From positions 496,001-560,000 of the forward strand of contig OY762962.1 in NCBI GenBank assembly GCA_963667195.1: 64,000 nucleotides of DNA, written 5' to 3'. The position numbers and the translations under genes are program-made. The notes under the pieces were generated by a model. That model had not been told where the DNA came from. It saw only the letters and a program-made list of their open reading frames with translations, and searched no databases. Positions 7,572-16,001 of this stretch are shown here, one piece after another. How positions within the stretch are numbered: the first letter of the stretch is position 1; each line of letters starts with the position of its first letter. The stretch is from UBA7703 sp963667195. Lineage in GTDB: Bacteria; Bacillota; Clostridia; Christensenellales; CAG-138.

Positions 7572-8336
7572 GTGAACGCAATTACACTTTGCATGTCAAA
7601 CCCCGTTAGTGAATTCCGAGCAGACGAAATGAACAACTGGTATACTTCAGAGCACGTTTTATCATGTATGCAGATGGAAGGATCTATTGCAGTTCAACGG
7701 TTCAAACGCAGCAAGTTTCAACCGAAAAATGCATACCTTGATTATAGCGTGATTACGGTATATGAACTCTTTGATCTAGACGCTTGGACAAGCACATGTA
7801 ATGTTTGGGGACTCGACAGTCACAAAATGCCGATGTCGACATCATTTGATATCGAAAAATTTATTGAGGACTACTGGACGCCGGATGTTATGGTTGATGA
7901 TTTTGCAGACTTTGCAGACTTTGAGGGCGATAAGTCCATCTTGCTCGTAAAATTAGGTGTTATTGGAAATAAATCTCCGGAGCAAATTTTCACAAAGGAA
8001 CTCCTGAGAAAGTTTAGAAAAATCGAAGGTTTTAAGACGCTGCACCTACTGAAAACAGCGGGCTATAATATGAGTTCCATGGATGCTGACCCATCATACA
8101 CACATATGTTGGTCGGTCAACTCAACAGTTCCTATTTCGGCAAGGTTTCATGGGATACATTTATAGATGAAAACCCGGACTTGAGCAACCTGTTCAAAAT
8201 GCGTGCTGTCATTTATGAGCCGGTTATGGCACGAAAAAAAGCAAGTGAAATTCTCAACGACCCCGTCTCACAAGCCCTTTATACCATTACTCGCCAACTC
8301 TTGAGGAACCAGCTTGATTGGGGCGACGAAGGCTGA
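7572..8336 (+). CDS. tandem EthD-like/dimeric alpha-beta barrel protein
   Basis: A 254-residue cytosolic protein without a signal peptide. The N-terminal part has the ferredoxin-like EthD signature: NNWYTSEHVLSCMQMEGSIA followed by QRFKRS, which resembles the WY-x-EEH-x-PGF pattern. A second half with VKLGVIG, a LLRKFRKIEGFKTLHLLKTAG helix-strand, and HMLVGQL repeats the same fold. Such proteins often bind hydrophobic or aromatic substrates or act as accessory isomerases in catabolic clusters. The GTG start follows TTGGAGGTTTTCTT. It shares an upstream 15-base element with the GroEL paralogue (7496-7510), so both are probably co-regulated. Exact function unknown. Confidence 0.65.
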   Translation: MNAITLCMSNPVSEFRADEMNNWYTSEHVLSCMQMEGSIAVQRFKRSKFQPKNAYLDYSVITVYELFDLDAWTSTCNVWGLDSHKMPMSTSFDIEKFIEDYWTPDVMVDDFADFADFEGDKSILLVKLGVIGNKSPEQIFTKELLRKFRKIEGFKTLHLLKTAGYNMSSMDADPSYTHMLVGQLNSSYFGKVSWDTFIDENPDLSNLFKMRAVIYEPVMARKKASEILNDPVSQALYTITRQLLRNQLDWGDEG

Positions 8337-8414
8337 TAAATCGCATATAAATATTAATGCCTATATTTTTCAAATAATTCTGGGATTGAAACAGCATTCT
8401 ACATGATTCAATAG

Positions 8415-8452
8415 AAAGAGGCTGCTGCCGGTGTTCAGGCAACAGCCTCTTT
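8415..8452. terminator. bidirectional terminator between EthD-like and LuxR genes
   Basis: Inverted repeat AAAGAGGCTG / CAGCCTCTTT with inner TGCC/GGCA pairs. It has T residues after it on the plus strand and sits between two convergent genes, so it can serve both. Confidence 0.8.
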
Positions 8453-8504
8453 GTTTGCTAAGATAGAAACATGATGGTTAGAGAAATCGTAACCAAAAGC
8501 AATA

Positions 8505-9290
8505 TCAGCTGATTTGATGCAGCATACGAACCAGCAACTCCTGCTGGCTGGAAACCTGTAGTTTCTCATAAATATTGGCTATATGTTTGTAAGTCGTTGC
8601 GAGGGCGATGTAAAGCGTGCGACTAATATTGGCTGGTGAAATCCCTTGACACAACAAATTAGTTATCTCTATCTCTCGCGCGGTCAAGTTTGCCAGTCCC
8701 CAAGTTGCTTTTTTGATGGCACTCAACCCAAATCCCTGATAATAGAAATTCTTGTGCAGATTATTGAGTAGCGGGATTGCTAAAAGTAAATTTGCAAGCT
8801 CATCATTGCTGAACCCTTTGTTTTTAACACGATCGAGCGCAATCACTGTTCTGTAGTTGCCATTTAAATCAAATAAAGGAAAACCACATGAGTATTTAAT
8901 ACCTCGTGGACGTATATAACTCGGAACAAATTCTGAAGAACGCTCATTATCCCAATCATATGTTTTTAGTAAAACTTTGTTTGGATCCTCTTTTATATCG
9001 GCTGTATAGTTGTATTGCATATTATCGAGGCTCGCAAAATACTCAAAATACATTGTCCCCCAACGTTCATTGATATTCATCAAGTATCGATCGAAAACCT
9101 TACCGTTCCCATCCAAAAAATAAACAAATGCCTGGTCGAAGGAGCATAGTGCCCCTAAATTTTTCAATATTTCTATTGCTAGATTCTTAGGGGTGTGAGC
9201 ATTACCGCACGTGATCGTAAAGTCATAGATTGATTTCCAACGAGTATCTTCAATTTGGCTAATTGAGATCTCTTTTACTATCTCACCCAT
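8505..9290 (-). CDS. LuxR-family transcriptional regulator with GAF-like sensor domain
   Basis: A 261-residue protein. Residues 1-190 form a ligand-sensing region resembling GAF/autoinducer-binding folds (ALCSFDQAFVYFLD, CGFPLFDLNGNYRTVIALDR). Residues 198-261 are a LuxR-type helix-turn-helix: LTAREIEITNLLCQG, then SPANISRTLYIALATTYKHIANIYEKL. The Val-Lys-Thr-His recognition helix is replaced by TTYKHI. CAGGAGGAGAAAAGCC precedes the ATG. It is convergent with the EthD-like gene and is the only regulator in the 1-9 kb block, so it is the likely controller of the SDR/GroEL/EthD genes. The ligand is unknown and presumably the pathway substrate. Confidence 0.88.
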   Translation of the reverse strand: MGEIVKEISISQIEDTRWKSIYDFTITCGNAHTPKNLAIEILKNLGALCSFDQAFVYFLDGNGKVFDRYLMNINERWGTMYFEYFASLDNMQYNYTADIKEDPNKVLLKTYDWDNERSSEFVPSYIRPRGIKYSCGFPLFDLNGNYRTVIALDRVKNKGFSNDELANLLLAIPLLNNLHKNFYYQGFGLSAIKKATWGLANLTAREIEITNLLCQGISPANISRTLYIALATTYKHIANIYEKLQVSSQQELLVRMLHQIS

Positions 9291-9629
9291 GGCTTTTCTC
9301 CTCCTGAATAGTATTAATATCTATAAAATCAAAATACAGAATTCCGAACTAATAGTCAACAAGAATATTTATGCCTCAGCAATATGAAATAATGCGCCTA
9401 AAAAATAAGCAATTTACCAAGAAAGGTAAAATACTGTAGCAAAAATTAACGCCTACATAAGTTGTATTTTCAAATCAAAATCTAATTCATTACACAGATA
9501 CTTTTGAGTATAGAGCAATTGGGAGAAACCTTTTTATTTTAGCAAAATTAACATTATGAACATAATTCGAGAAAGTGAGATTGATAAGTTTTAAAAAGAT
9601 GTGAGATTAAAAATAAATGCCTCAAAGTA
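9291..9629. other. AT-rich gap upstream of the LuxR gene
   Basis: About 340 very AT-rich bases with no open frame of note. It should hold the LuxR-gene promoter and the left edge of the decayed insertion sequence that follows. No convincing terminal inverted repeat was found. Confidence 0.4.
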
Positions 9630-10405
9630 AGAAGGAGTTTGTCTTTTACTGAAACAGGCGGAGTTGGGCGCACCGACCTCGGAGGTGTGCAGAAAACTCG
9701 GAATCGCGGAGCAGACGTTTAATCATATGAAGAGCAAGTACGGTGGGATGCTCCAAGTGACAAAAACAACTGAGGCAGCTTGACAAAGAGAACGTCAAGC
9801 CGAAGATGCTGGTGGATCTGAGTCTGGACAAGTTGATACTGCAATACTGACAAAAAAACTTAGGCCAACCAATAAGCGGAATGCCGTGTGTTATCTGCAA
9901 AAACGCTTCCTCGCAAGCCAGCACAAGAGTGGTACGGTTTCGCGAATCAACCGGTGATAGCATCGGAGGCGGCCAACCCGCAACGAGCAGGCTTTTTTGC
10001 AGATGAGCATCAGGGAAATCGTCTCCATGAGAAAGCGATACGGCTACCGAAAGAGCCTGGTCTTTTTAAATCTGATGTGTGGAAAATTAACCGCACGCGG
10101 GTCTAGAGATTTTACTTAAAGGAAGTATTGAACCGTTGGAATGTTTCGTATCGTACTAAGATTAGCACTTCAAGCGCACCTGAGAAGGGACTTTCATCTG
10201 CGGTGAACGAATGCTGGTATATGGACTTCGTATCCGATCAACTGTACAATGGAAGTCGATTAGAACGTTGATGGTACTGTACACGTTCAGCAGAAACAGC
10301 TTTGCCACCTAGGTGGGCAAATCAGTCAAGGACGAACGAGTCTGCAAGGAACTGAAAAAAGTCAAGGCGGTTCGCGGGCTGCCTTGGTTTCGTTCAGTTT
10401 AACAT
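9630..10405 (+). pseudogene. decayed IS3-family transposase (OrfA and OrfB remnants)
   Basis: Translating the plus strand in several frames recovers broken pieces of an IS3-type transposase. OrfA pieces are LKQAELGAPTSEVCRKLGIA and, after a frame change, LRQLDKENVKPKMLVDLS with a truncated SLDKLILQ end. OrfB pieces are SIREIVSMRKRYGYRKS and NECWYMDFVSDQLYNG, the region before the second DDE Asp. Several in-frame stops and frame changes occur and the C-terminal catalytic part is missing, with a last trace near KAVRGLP at about 10355-10380. The element cannot encode an active transposase. It separates the catabolic locus from the two-component genes and marks past insertion here. Confidence 0.8.
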
Positions 10406-10464
10406 CTCAGAAACATATAGGCGCTACAATTATTATGAAGTAATTTTGATAGGATGGTGTTTTC

Positions 10465-11136
10465 TTGATCAATATACTTGTCGTTGAGGACGATATAAAA
10501 TTAAACCAAATCGTCTGTGCATATCTATCTGACGCAGGATATCTCGTGACGGGATGTTACAATGCCGCTGAAGCGTTCGATTCCATGGAAAAGACTTTGT
10601 TCAATCTTGTGATATCTGATATCATGATGCCCGGGATGGACGGTTTTTCGTTTGCCGAAGCGGTTCGCGGAGCGGACAAAACGATGCCGATCATATTTCT
10701 AACTGCACGTGAAGATATGTCTGCAAAACAGAAGGGATATCGAATTGGTATTGACGACTACTTGGTAAAACCCATTGAACTGGAAGAATTAGTACTACGG
10801 GTAGGCGCATTGTTGCGACGAGCAAATATTGTCATCTCCAGAAAGCTCTCCATCGGCAAGCTATCTTTAGACGCCGATGAGCATTCCGCCTATCTTGCCG
10901 GTAAAGAGATATCGCTGACTGTTCGAGAGTTTGATATTCTGTTTAAGTTGCTCTCCTATCCGAAAAAAACATTTACCCGCGCTCAGCTAATGGATGAAAT
11001 CTGGGGATATGATACAGAATCTAGCCCACGTACCGTAGATGTCTATATCACAAAACTCCGGGATAAGTTTTCAGAATGCAGTGATTTTGAAATCATAACC
11101 ATACACGGATTGGGATACAAAGCGGTGATAAAATGA
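10465..11136 (+). CDS. OmpR-family response regulator
   Basis: A 223-residue regulator. The receiver domain (1-115) has acidic VVEDD, the phospho-acceptor Asp in ISDIMMPGMDGF (near 52), Thr in FLTAR and Lys in YLVKP. The C-terminal winged helix (about 125-223) has LTVREFDILFKLLSYP, a TRAQLMDEIWGYD helix and SPRTVDVYITKLRDK, then the HGLGYK wing. Start is TTG at 10465, with AGGATGG upstream. It overlaps the kinase gene by 4 bases, so translation is coupled. It probably regulates its own operon, including the membrane protein at 12205. The stimulus is unknown. Confidence 0.95.
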   Translation: MINILVVEDDIKLNQIVCAYLSDAGYLVTGCYNAAEAFDSMEKTLFNLVISDIMMPGMDGFSFAEAVRGADKTMPIIFLTAREDMSAKQKGYRIGIDDYLVKPIELEELVLRVGALLRRANIVISRKLSIGKLSLDADEHSAYLAGKEISLTVREFDILFKLLSYPKKTFTRAQLMDEIWGYDTESSPRTVDVYITKLRDKFSECSDFEIITIHGLGYKAVIK

Positions 11137-12200
11137 ATACTAAAAAACGACAGGATTCCCGCGTCAGAAGGAGTCTGTTTACGGTACGCGGATATATCGG
11201 ATTCTTTCTGTTGGTTGCGTTTGTCGTAACTTGTTCCTTTTTACTTTTCTATGGGTTGATGAGTCGGCTCGGTAAAAACATGGTCATCAGCGCATTACTG
11301 ACATTTGGTAACATTCTCTTTTTAACGGCGATTATTTGCTTTGCTGACGGGATTCGTCGAAAAATTACGATTGCGCGTCCAGTCGATCGAATACTTGAGG
11401 CAACGCATAAACTTACGTCCGGTGATTTTTCCGCGCGTATTCAACCGCTACATCGCTTTGGGCACGAGAATGAGTTTGATATTATCATCGACGATTTCAA
11501 TAAAATGGCGCAGGAACTATCCGGAATTGAAACACTGAAGACTGATTTTATTGCCAATGTATCCCACGAAATCAAAACGCCACTTTCCGTCATCCAAAAT
11601 TATGCGGAAGCCATGGGGAGCGAACATATTACGGTCGAAACTCGAAAGTCATATTCTGATACGATCGTTTCTGCGTCGAGACGTCTCACGACGCTGATCT
11701 CGAACATATTGAAATTGAGCAAACTCGAAAATCAAGAAATCTTTCCGGAAGCGAATTACTTCTTGCTGAGCGAACAATTGCGTTGTTGCGTGTTGAATTT
11801 TGAAGAACTTTGGGAACAGCGTGGCCTGGAATTCGTAGTGGATATCGACGAAATTCAGGTTTGCTATGATGAAAGCCTTCTCGAAATCGTTTGGAACAAC
11901 CTCATTTCAAACGCAATAAAATTCTCTAGCAACGGTGGCGTGATAACGATCAGTTTGAAAAAAGAGGGAAATTTTGCCGTCGTCCGCATATCCGATACCG
12001 GTTGCGGGATGCCACCTGAAATCGGTGAACATATCTTCGAGAAGTTTTATCAGGGTGACACATCGCATGCTTCCGAGGGAAGTGGCCTCGGTCTCGCTCT
12101 GGTCAGGCGAGTCATTGATATCGTCGGTGGAGTCATATCCGTCGAGAGCACGGTAGGCAAGGGCAGTACGTTCACTGTTCAGTTGTCAAATTACCGATAA
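11133..12200 (+). CDS. membrane sensor histidine kinase
   Basis: A 355-residue inner-membrane kinase and partner of the preceding regulator. Two membrane helices (about 18-40 and 50-72) flank almost no extracytoplasmic loop, so it senses within the membrane or via a partner. A HAMP linker (ARPVDRILEATHKLTSGDFSA) follows. The HisKA helix has the phospho-acceptor His in NVSHEIKTPLS near residue 148, then the N box (NNLISNAIKFSS), G1 (DTGCGMP), F box (IFEKFYQGD) and G2 (GSGLGLALV). The very short sensor loop resembles intramembrane-sensing kinases that pair with an adjacent membrane protein, here probably the gene starting at 12205. Confidence 0.95.
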   Translation: MNTKKRQDSRVRRSLFTVRGYIGFFLLVAFVVTCSFLLFYGLMSRLGKNMVISALLTFGNILFLTAIICFADGIRRKITIARPVDRILEATHKLTSGDFSARIQPLHRFGHENEFDIIIDDFNKMAQELSGIETLKTDFIANVSHEIKTPLSVIQNYAEAMGSEHITVETRKSYSDTIVSASRRLTTLISNILKLSKLENQEIFPEANYFLLSEQLRCCVLNFEELWEQRGLEFVVDIDEIQVCYDESLLEIVWNNLISNAIKFSSNGGVITISLKKEGNFAVVRISDTGCGMPPEIGEHIFEKFYQGDTSHASEGSGLGLALVRRVIDIVGGVISVESTVGKGSTFTVQLSNYR

Positions 12201-12204
12201 GGAA

Positions 12205-13080
12205 ATGCGAAAATTCTTAAGATCGTTACGCCGGTTTCAAGCCAAGGGGCCTCTGCTCTTATTTCTTGTTATAGCCTCAACATTGGCAGTTTACTATGTT
12301 TTGAGTCAACAGCCTGTTGCGCCGGTTATTGAATATGCCGCTTATTTTATTTCGGCATATACGTTTTGCTGTCTTGTTTTATTTGTTGTCGGTTCATATA
12401 AAATACTTGCAAGAAAGGCATTGCAAATCACTCATATCCACAGATATTTCCATGATTTCGAGTGGCGTACCTTTATAAACACATATGGTTCGCTGGCGAT
12501 GAATCTGGCGTTTGCAGTCCTGAAACTTATGTTCAGTTTGCAATTATCGTCCCTTTGGTTTGCCGCAATTGCACTTTACTATATTGTTCTGAGCATTGCC
12601 CGTTTTATCGTTCTTTCGAATAATCGTAAGATTCGCAGTATCGATGACCAAAAAGAACGGCGACTCGTGCAGCTACGAACATATCGCACCAGCGGATATA
12701 TCCTTTTCGTGTTAACCGTTGTGCTTCTCGGCGCTGTTTGGCAAATGGTGTTTTCCGCAAAAAGTTATATTTATCCCGGGCACCTGATCTATGCGGTTGC
12801 ACTCTTCGCCTTTTACTCGGTCATTACTGCGCTGTTGAATCTATTTAAATCGAAGTCGCTAGAGAATCCAATTGTTTCCGCAGCAAAACTCATCAGCTTT
12901 GCAAGCGCGTTGGTTTCCATGCTTACACTTCAAACGGCTATGTTTGCCGCATTTGGGGGAGCAAATACAAAAATGCTAAGCCAATATATGAACGCAATAT
13001 TTGGCACTCTGATCTGTTTCGGGATTTTCGTATTAGCTCTTCTTGCAGTTTTGCGTGCTGGAAACGAAATTAAAAAATAA
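12205..13080 (+). CDS. polytopic membrane protein of unknown function linked to a two-component system
   Basis: A 291-residue protein with about eight hydrophobic helices (roughly 15-34, 43-64, 95-115, 118-136, 163-182, 192-212, 224-248, 262-284). No recognised transporter motif, ATPase or enzyme signature is visible. It starts 4 bases after the kinase stop, so the three genes form one unit, closed by a terminator at 13108. It may be a sensor partner of the loop-less kinase or the regulated effector. I do not recognise the family. Confidence 0.8.
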   Translation: MRKFLRSLRRFQAKGPLLLFLVIASTLAVYYVLSQQPVAPVIEYAAYFISAYTFCCLVLFVVGSYKILARKALQITHIHRYFHDFEWRTFINTYGSLAMNLAFAVLKLMFSLQLSSLWFAAIALYYIVLSIARFIVLSNNRKIRSIDDQKERRLVQLRTYRTSGYILFVLTVVLLGAVWQMVFSAKSYIYPGHLIYAVALFAFYSVITALLNLFKSKSLENPIVSAAKLISFASALVSMLTLQTAMFAAFGGANTKMLSQYMNAIFGTLICFGIFVLALLAVLRAGNEIKK

Positions 13081-13107
13081 AACAATTTATGGAAAAGCCA
13101 AAATCCT

Positions 13108-13139
13108 GTCCGGTAGTAACTCCACCGGACTTTTTTTTT
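13108..13139 (+). terminator. intrinsic terminator of the two-component operon
   Basis: Stem GTCCGGT / ACCGGAC around a 9-base loop, followed directly by nine T residues at 13131-13139. It is a textbook factor-independent terminator 27 bases after the membrane-protein stop codon. Confidence 0.92.
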
Positions 13140-13256
13140 GCGTTAACAACTTGCAAACAATTCACCAACAACTCAAAAACATACGTGTCTTAAGATACAC
13201 CCATGAGCTGAAATGACTTTGCTCAATGAAAAAATAATGACAGGAGATATAAAAAT

Positions 13257-14282
13257 ATGAAGAATTCAACCCTCTATCTCGTGACCGGCGCGGCCGGGTT
13301 CTTAGGCAGCAGCGTATGCCATCAACTTCTGGAACGCGGAGACAAGGTACGGGCATTTGTCCTGCCTGGTGACAAATCCGTTCAATATATCCCAAATGGA
13401 GTCGAAATCTGCGATGGCGACCTCTGTGACCCCACCGCCGTGGATCGGTTTTTTACCATCCCTGAGGGTATGGACTCAATTGCGATTCATTGCGCCAGCT
13501 TGGTGACAGTAAACCCGGATTTTAATCAAAAATTGATCGATGTAAACATCGGCGGAACAAAGAATATTATTGACGCCTGCCTGAATCACACCGAATGCAA
13601 AAAGCTGGTCTATGTCAGCAGCACCGGTGCCATACCCGAGGCTCCTAAAGGTCAGAAGATCAAAGAGGTCGATCAGTTTGACCCCGAAAAAGTGGTTGGC
13701 TGGTACAGTCGCACGAAGGCGGTTGCCACGCAGGCAGTGCTGGATGCGGTTGAACAGCGCGGGTTAAATGCCTGTGTTGTACATCCCAGCGGCATCCTCG
13801 GCCCAAATGACTACGCAGTGGGCGAGGTGACGCGTATCGTCATACAGATTGTAAATGGAGAGATGCCCGTCGGCATGCAGGGTTCCTTCAATCTCTGCGA
13901 CGTGCGCGATCTCGCTTATGGTTGCATTATGGCGGCCGACAAAGGCCGTGCGGGAGAGTGCTATATCCTCGGCAATGAGGAAGTTACGTTAAAGGAGCTC
14001 TGCCAGTTGCTCCACGATGATCTCGGATGCAAACCGATCCGTTTTTACCTGCCCTTGGGGATTGCGGGTTTCATCGCAACAATGATGGAACAGAAAGCGA
14101 AAAAGACAGGTAAACAGCCGCTCATGACCACTTTTTCAATCTATAACCTCGCCCGCAACAACTCGTTTGACTACAGCAAAGCCAAAAAGGAATTGGGCTA
14201 CAAAACGCGCTCATACAAGGAAACACTGCACGACGAAGCACAATGGCTCAGGAGCGAAGGCAAGATCGCTCTTGTCGCCTGA
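13257..14282 (+). CDS. NAD-dependent epimerase/dehydratase (dihydroflavonol-reductase/3-beta-HSD type)
   Basis: An extended SDR of 341 residues. The Rossmann motif is VTGAAGFLGSS (9-19), an Asp follows at the GDLCD segment, and the catalytic Tyr-Lys is in WYSRTKA near 156-162. It also has the VHPSGILGPNDY segment typical of 3-beta-hydroxysteroid-dehydrogenase-like and dihydroflavonol-reductase-like members. It should oxidise or reduce a hydroxyl group on a bulky substrate. ACAGGAGATATAAAAAT precedes the ATG. The next SDR starts 15 bases later, so the two are an operon, possibly serving consecutive oxidation steps. It could also be a nucleotide-sugar epimerase, although the spacing fits the reductase group better. 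Confidence 0.88.
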   Translation: MKNSTLYLVTGAAGFLGSSVCHQLLERGDKVRAFVLPGDKSVQYIPNGVEICDGDLCDPTAVDRFFTIPEGMDSIAIHCASLVTVNPDFNQKLIDVNIGGTKNIIDACLNHTECKKLVYVSSTGAIPEAPKGQKIKEVDQFDPEKVVGWYSRTKAVATQAVLDAVEQRGLNACVVHPSGILGPNDYAVGEVTRIVIQIVNGEMPVGMQGSFNLCDVRDLAYGCIMAADKGRAGECYILGNEEVTLKELCQLLHDDLGCKPIRFYLPLGIAGFIATMMEQKAKKTGKQPLMTTFSIYNLARNNSFDYSKAKKELGYKTRSYKETLHDEAQWLRSEGKIALVA

Positions 14283-14297
14283 AGAAAGGAGTATCCG

Positions 14298-15143
14298 ATG
14301 AATCAAGAAAAAAAAGTGTGCGTCATTACAGGTGGCGGCAGTGGAATGGGATTGGCAACCGCTCGCCGTATGAGCAAAAAGGGGTATCGAGTCATTTTGA
14401 CCGGACGCACCGCTGGCAAACTGGAACACGCCGTGGCTGAGCTTCAAAAGATCGGCGGCGACGTAGACGCGGTTACGTGTGATGTTTCAGACTATGAGAG
14501 TGTTGAAAAGCTCGCTTTATATGCGCAGACTCGCGGTAAAGTGATGGTTGTCATCCATGCTGCAGGCATGTCGCCCCACATGGGTACGCCGGAAGAGATC
14601 ATGCGCACGAACGCGCTGGGTACGATTTATATCAACAATGCCTTCTATAACCGAATCGAAGCGGGCGGATGTTTGATCGATACTTCATCCATCTCTGCGT
14701 ACATGACACCATCCTTCGCCATCCCAAAGCGGTTGTTTCGATATGGTCAGACAGACCCAGACCTGTTTTATAAGAAAATGATGCGGATCGTCAATCTTTT
14801 CCCAAAATCTGTCCGTACCGGTGTGGCCTATGCCTTTTCCAAATCATTCGTGATTTGGATGGCACAAAAAGACGCAGCCCGCTTCGGACAGAAAGGGGTT
14901 CGAGTTCTGTCCATCACACCAGGAAATTTCGATACGCCGATGGGGGATGCTGAAAAGGAAGAGGCTTTGACGTATTTACAATCAAACGCGATTAAGCGTT
15001 TGGGAGATCCTGATGAAATTGCCGCTTTATTTGAAATGGTCAGCGATGAAAGCGTCGGATTCCTGACCGGAACCGATATTCTATGCGATGGCGGGTGCAT
15101 CGCTTCCGGTGCAAATGCACTTCGTCGAAAAACAGCATCCTAA
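14298..15143 (+). CDS. short-chain dehydrogenase/reductase
   Basis: A classical SDR of 281 residues: ITGGGSGMG at 10-18, HAAGMS near 90, TSSISAY as the Ser motif, and VAYAFSKSF with Tyr and Lys. ITPGNFDTPMG follows, and it ends with TGTDILCDGGC. The insert between the Ser and Tyr motifs is long, as in the SDRs at 2514 and 3368, and the three look like one subfamily. GAAAGGAGTATCCG precedes the ATG. It is transcribed with the epimerase-type gene before it. The repeat of this SDR subtype on both sides of the IS remnant suggests one dispersed catabolic theme. Confidence 0.92.
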   Translation: MNQEKKVCVITGGGSGMGLATARRMSKKGYRVILTGRTAGKLEHAVAELQKIGGDVDAVTCDVSDYESVEKLALYAQTRGKVMVVIHAAGMSPHMGTPEEIMRTNALGTIYINNAFYNRIEAGGCLIDTSSISAYMTPSFAIPKRLFRYGQTDPDLFYKKMMRIVNLFPKSVRTGVAYAFSKSFVIWMAQKDAARFGQKGVRVLSITPGNFDTPMGDAEKEEALTYLQSNAIKRLGDPDEIAALFEMVSDESVGFLTGTDILCDGGCIASGANALRRKTAS

Positions 15144-15337
15144 ACTGAAACAGGGTTGCCATGTTGGCGCTCGCGAAAGGGAGTGGTTCAAAATAAAATG
15201 GATTATCTGACTCTCTCCGAATTGAGATTGTCACAAAAGTAACACCAGAGATAAAATCTTGTTCTCTTTAATAATTTACAAACATTTAGAGAGAATAATA
15301 TTGACAGATTAAGGAAGTTGAAAGGATTTGAATCAAA

Positions 15338-15718
15338 ATGGAGCAGAACAAAAAGTACAATTACACATATGCAGCACAAAATCCCGACGAGAGAAAAGAA
15401 GTTGAACGCATCCGTAATGCTTTTATTTCGCCGGAAGAGAACAAGCTCGAACAACTTCGCCGCCTCAACGCAAATGTATATAGACAAGGGTTGGTCACAT
15501 CATTGGCGGTAGGCATCATTGGCACCCTGATTCTGGGTGTGGGCATGACTTGTGTTCTTGTTTGGGAGCAGATGATTCTCGGCGTGATCATTGGCGTTGT
15601 CGGCTTAGCAACCCTAGGGATCGCATACCCGCTCAATGCGAAGTTGGTCAACAAGCGCAAAGCCGAGTTCGGTCCGGAGATTCTCAGACTCAGCAATGAG
15701 ATCCTCGAGAACAAATAA
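15338..15718 (+). CDS. small two-helix membrane protein
   Basis: A 126-residue protein. The N-terminal half is charged and helical (DERKEVERIRNAFISPEENK, then LEQLRRLNANVYRQG). Two membrane helices follow at about 52-75 and 80-100, and the tail is KRKAEFGPEILRLSNEILENK. Similar proteins occur in Clostridia as uncharacterised small membrane proteins, as I recall. TTGAAAGGATTTGAATCAAA precedes the ATG. It stands alone in a rightward gap between the SDR and the glycosyltransferase. No function assigned. Confidence 0.75.
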   Translation: MEQNKKYNYTYAAQNPDERKEVERIRNAFISPEENKLEQLRRLNANVYRQGLVTSLAVGIIGTLILGVGMTCVLVWEQMILGVIIGVVGLATLGIAYPLNAKLVNKRKAEFGPEILRLSNEILENK

Positions 15719-15875
15719 AACGCAGCATCGAATCCACCGGCTGTCTTATATCGTCGGGCTCCAATGCAACATTCACTTTGACTGTATGCCTTCATGAATT
15801 TATTGCGTTGTGATGAAGAATCAGTAAGCGAATTATGTTAGTCACCAAATATGATACTACCAGAATGACAGTGCT

Positions 15876-15927
15876 AAAAGCTACAGTGGCAAGTACGCGA
15901 TACGTACCATTACCTCTGTAGCTTTTT
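15876..15927 (+). terminator. long-stem terminator upstream of the glycosyltransferase gene
   Basis: AAAAGCTACAG pairs with CTGTAGCTTTT across an interior that also folds (GTACGCGATACGTAC), with T residues after the stem. It probably ends transcription from 15338. The 283-base gap has no other feature I can support, apart from a presumed promoter for the next gene. Confidence 0.7.
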
Positions 15928-16001
15928 ACCCTACTTCATACGAAATATCTGCAGGATACAATAATTCAAGCCGAATAAATAATTGAAATGAGGATGAAAT
16001 T

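Noticed and set aside
15198..15242. 14-codon open frame with a purine-rich leader after the SDR gene
   Set aside because: Too short to support as a gene; probably chance.
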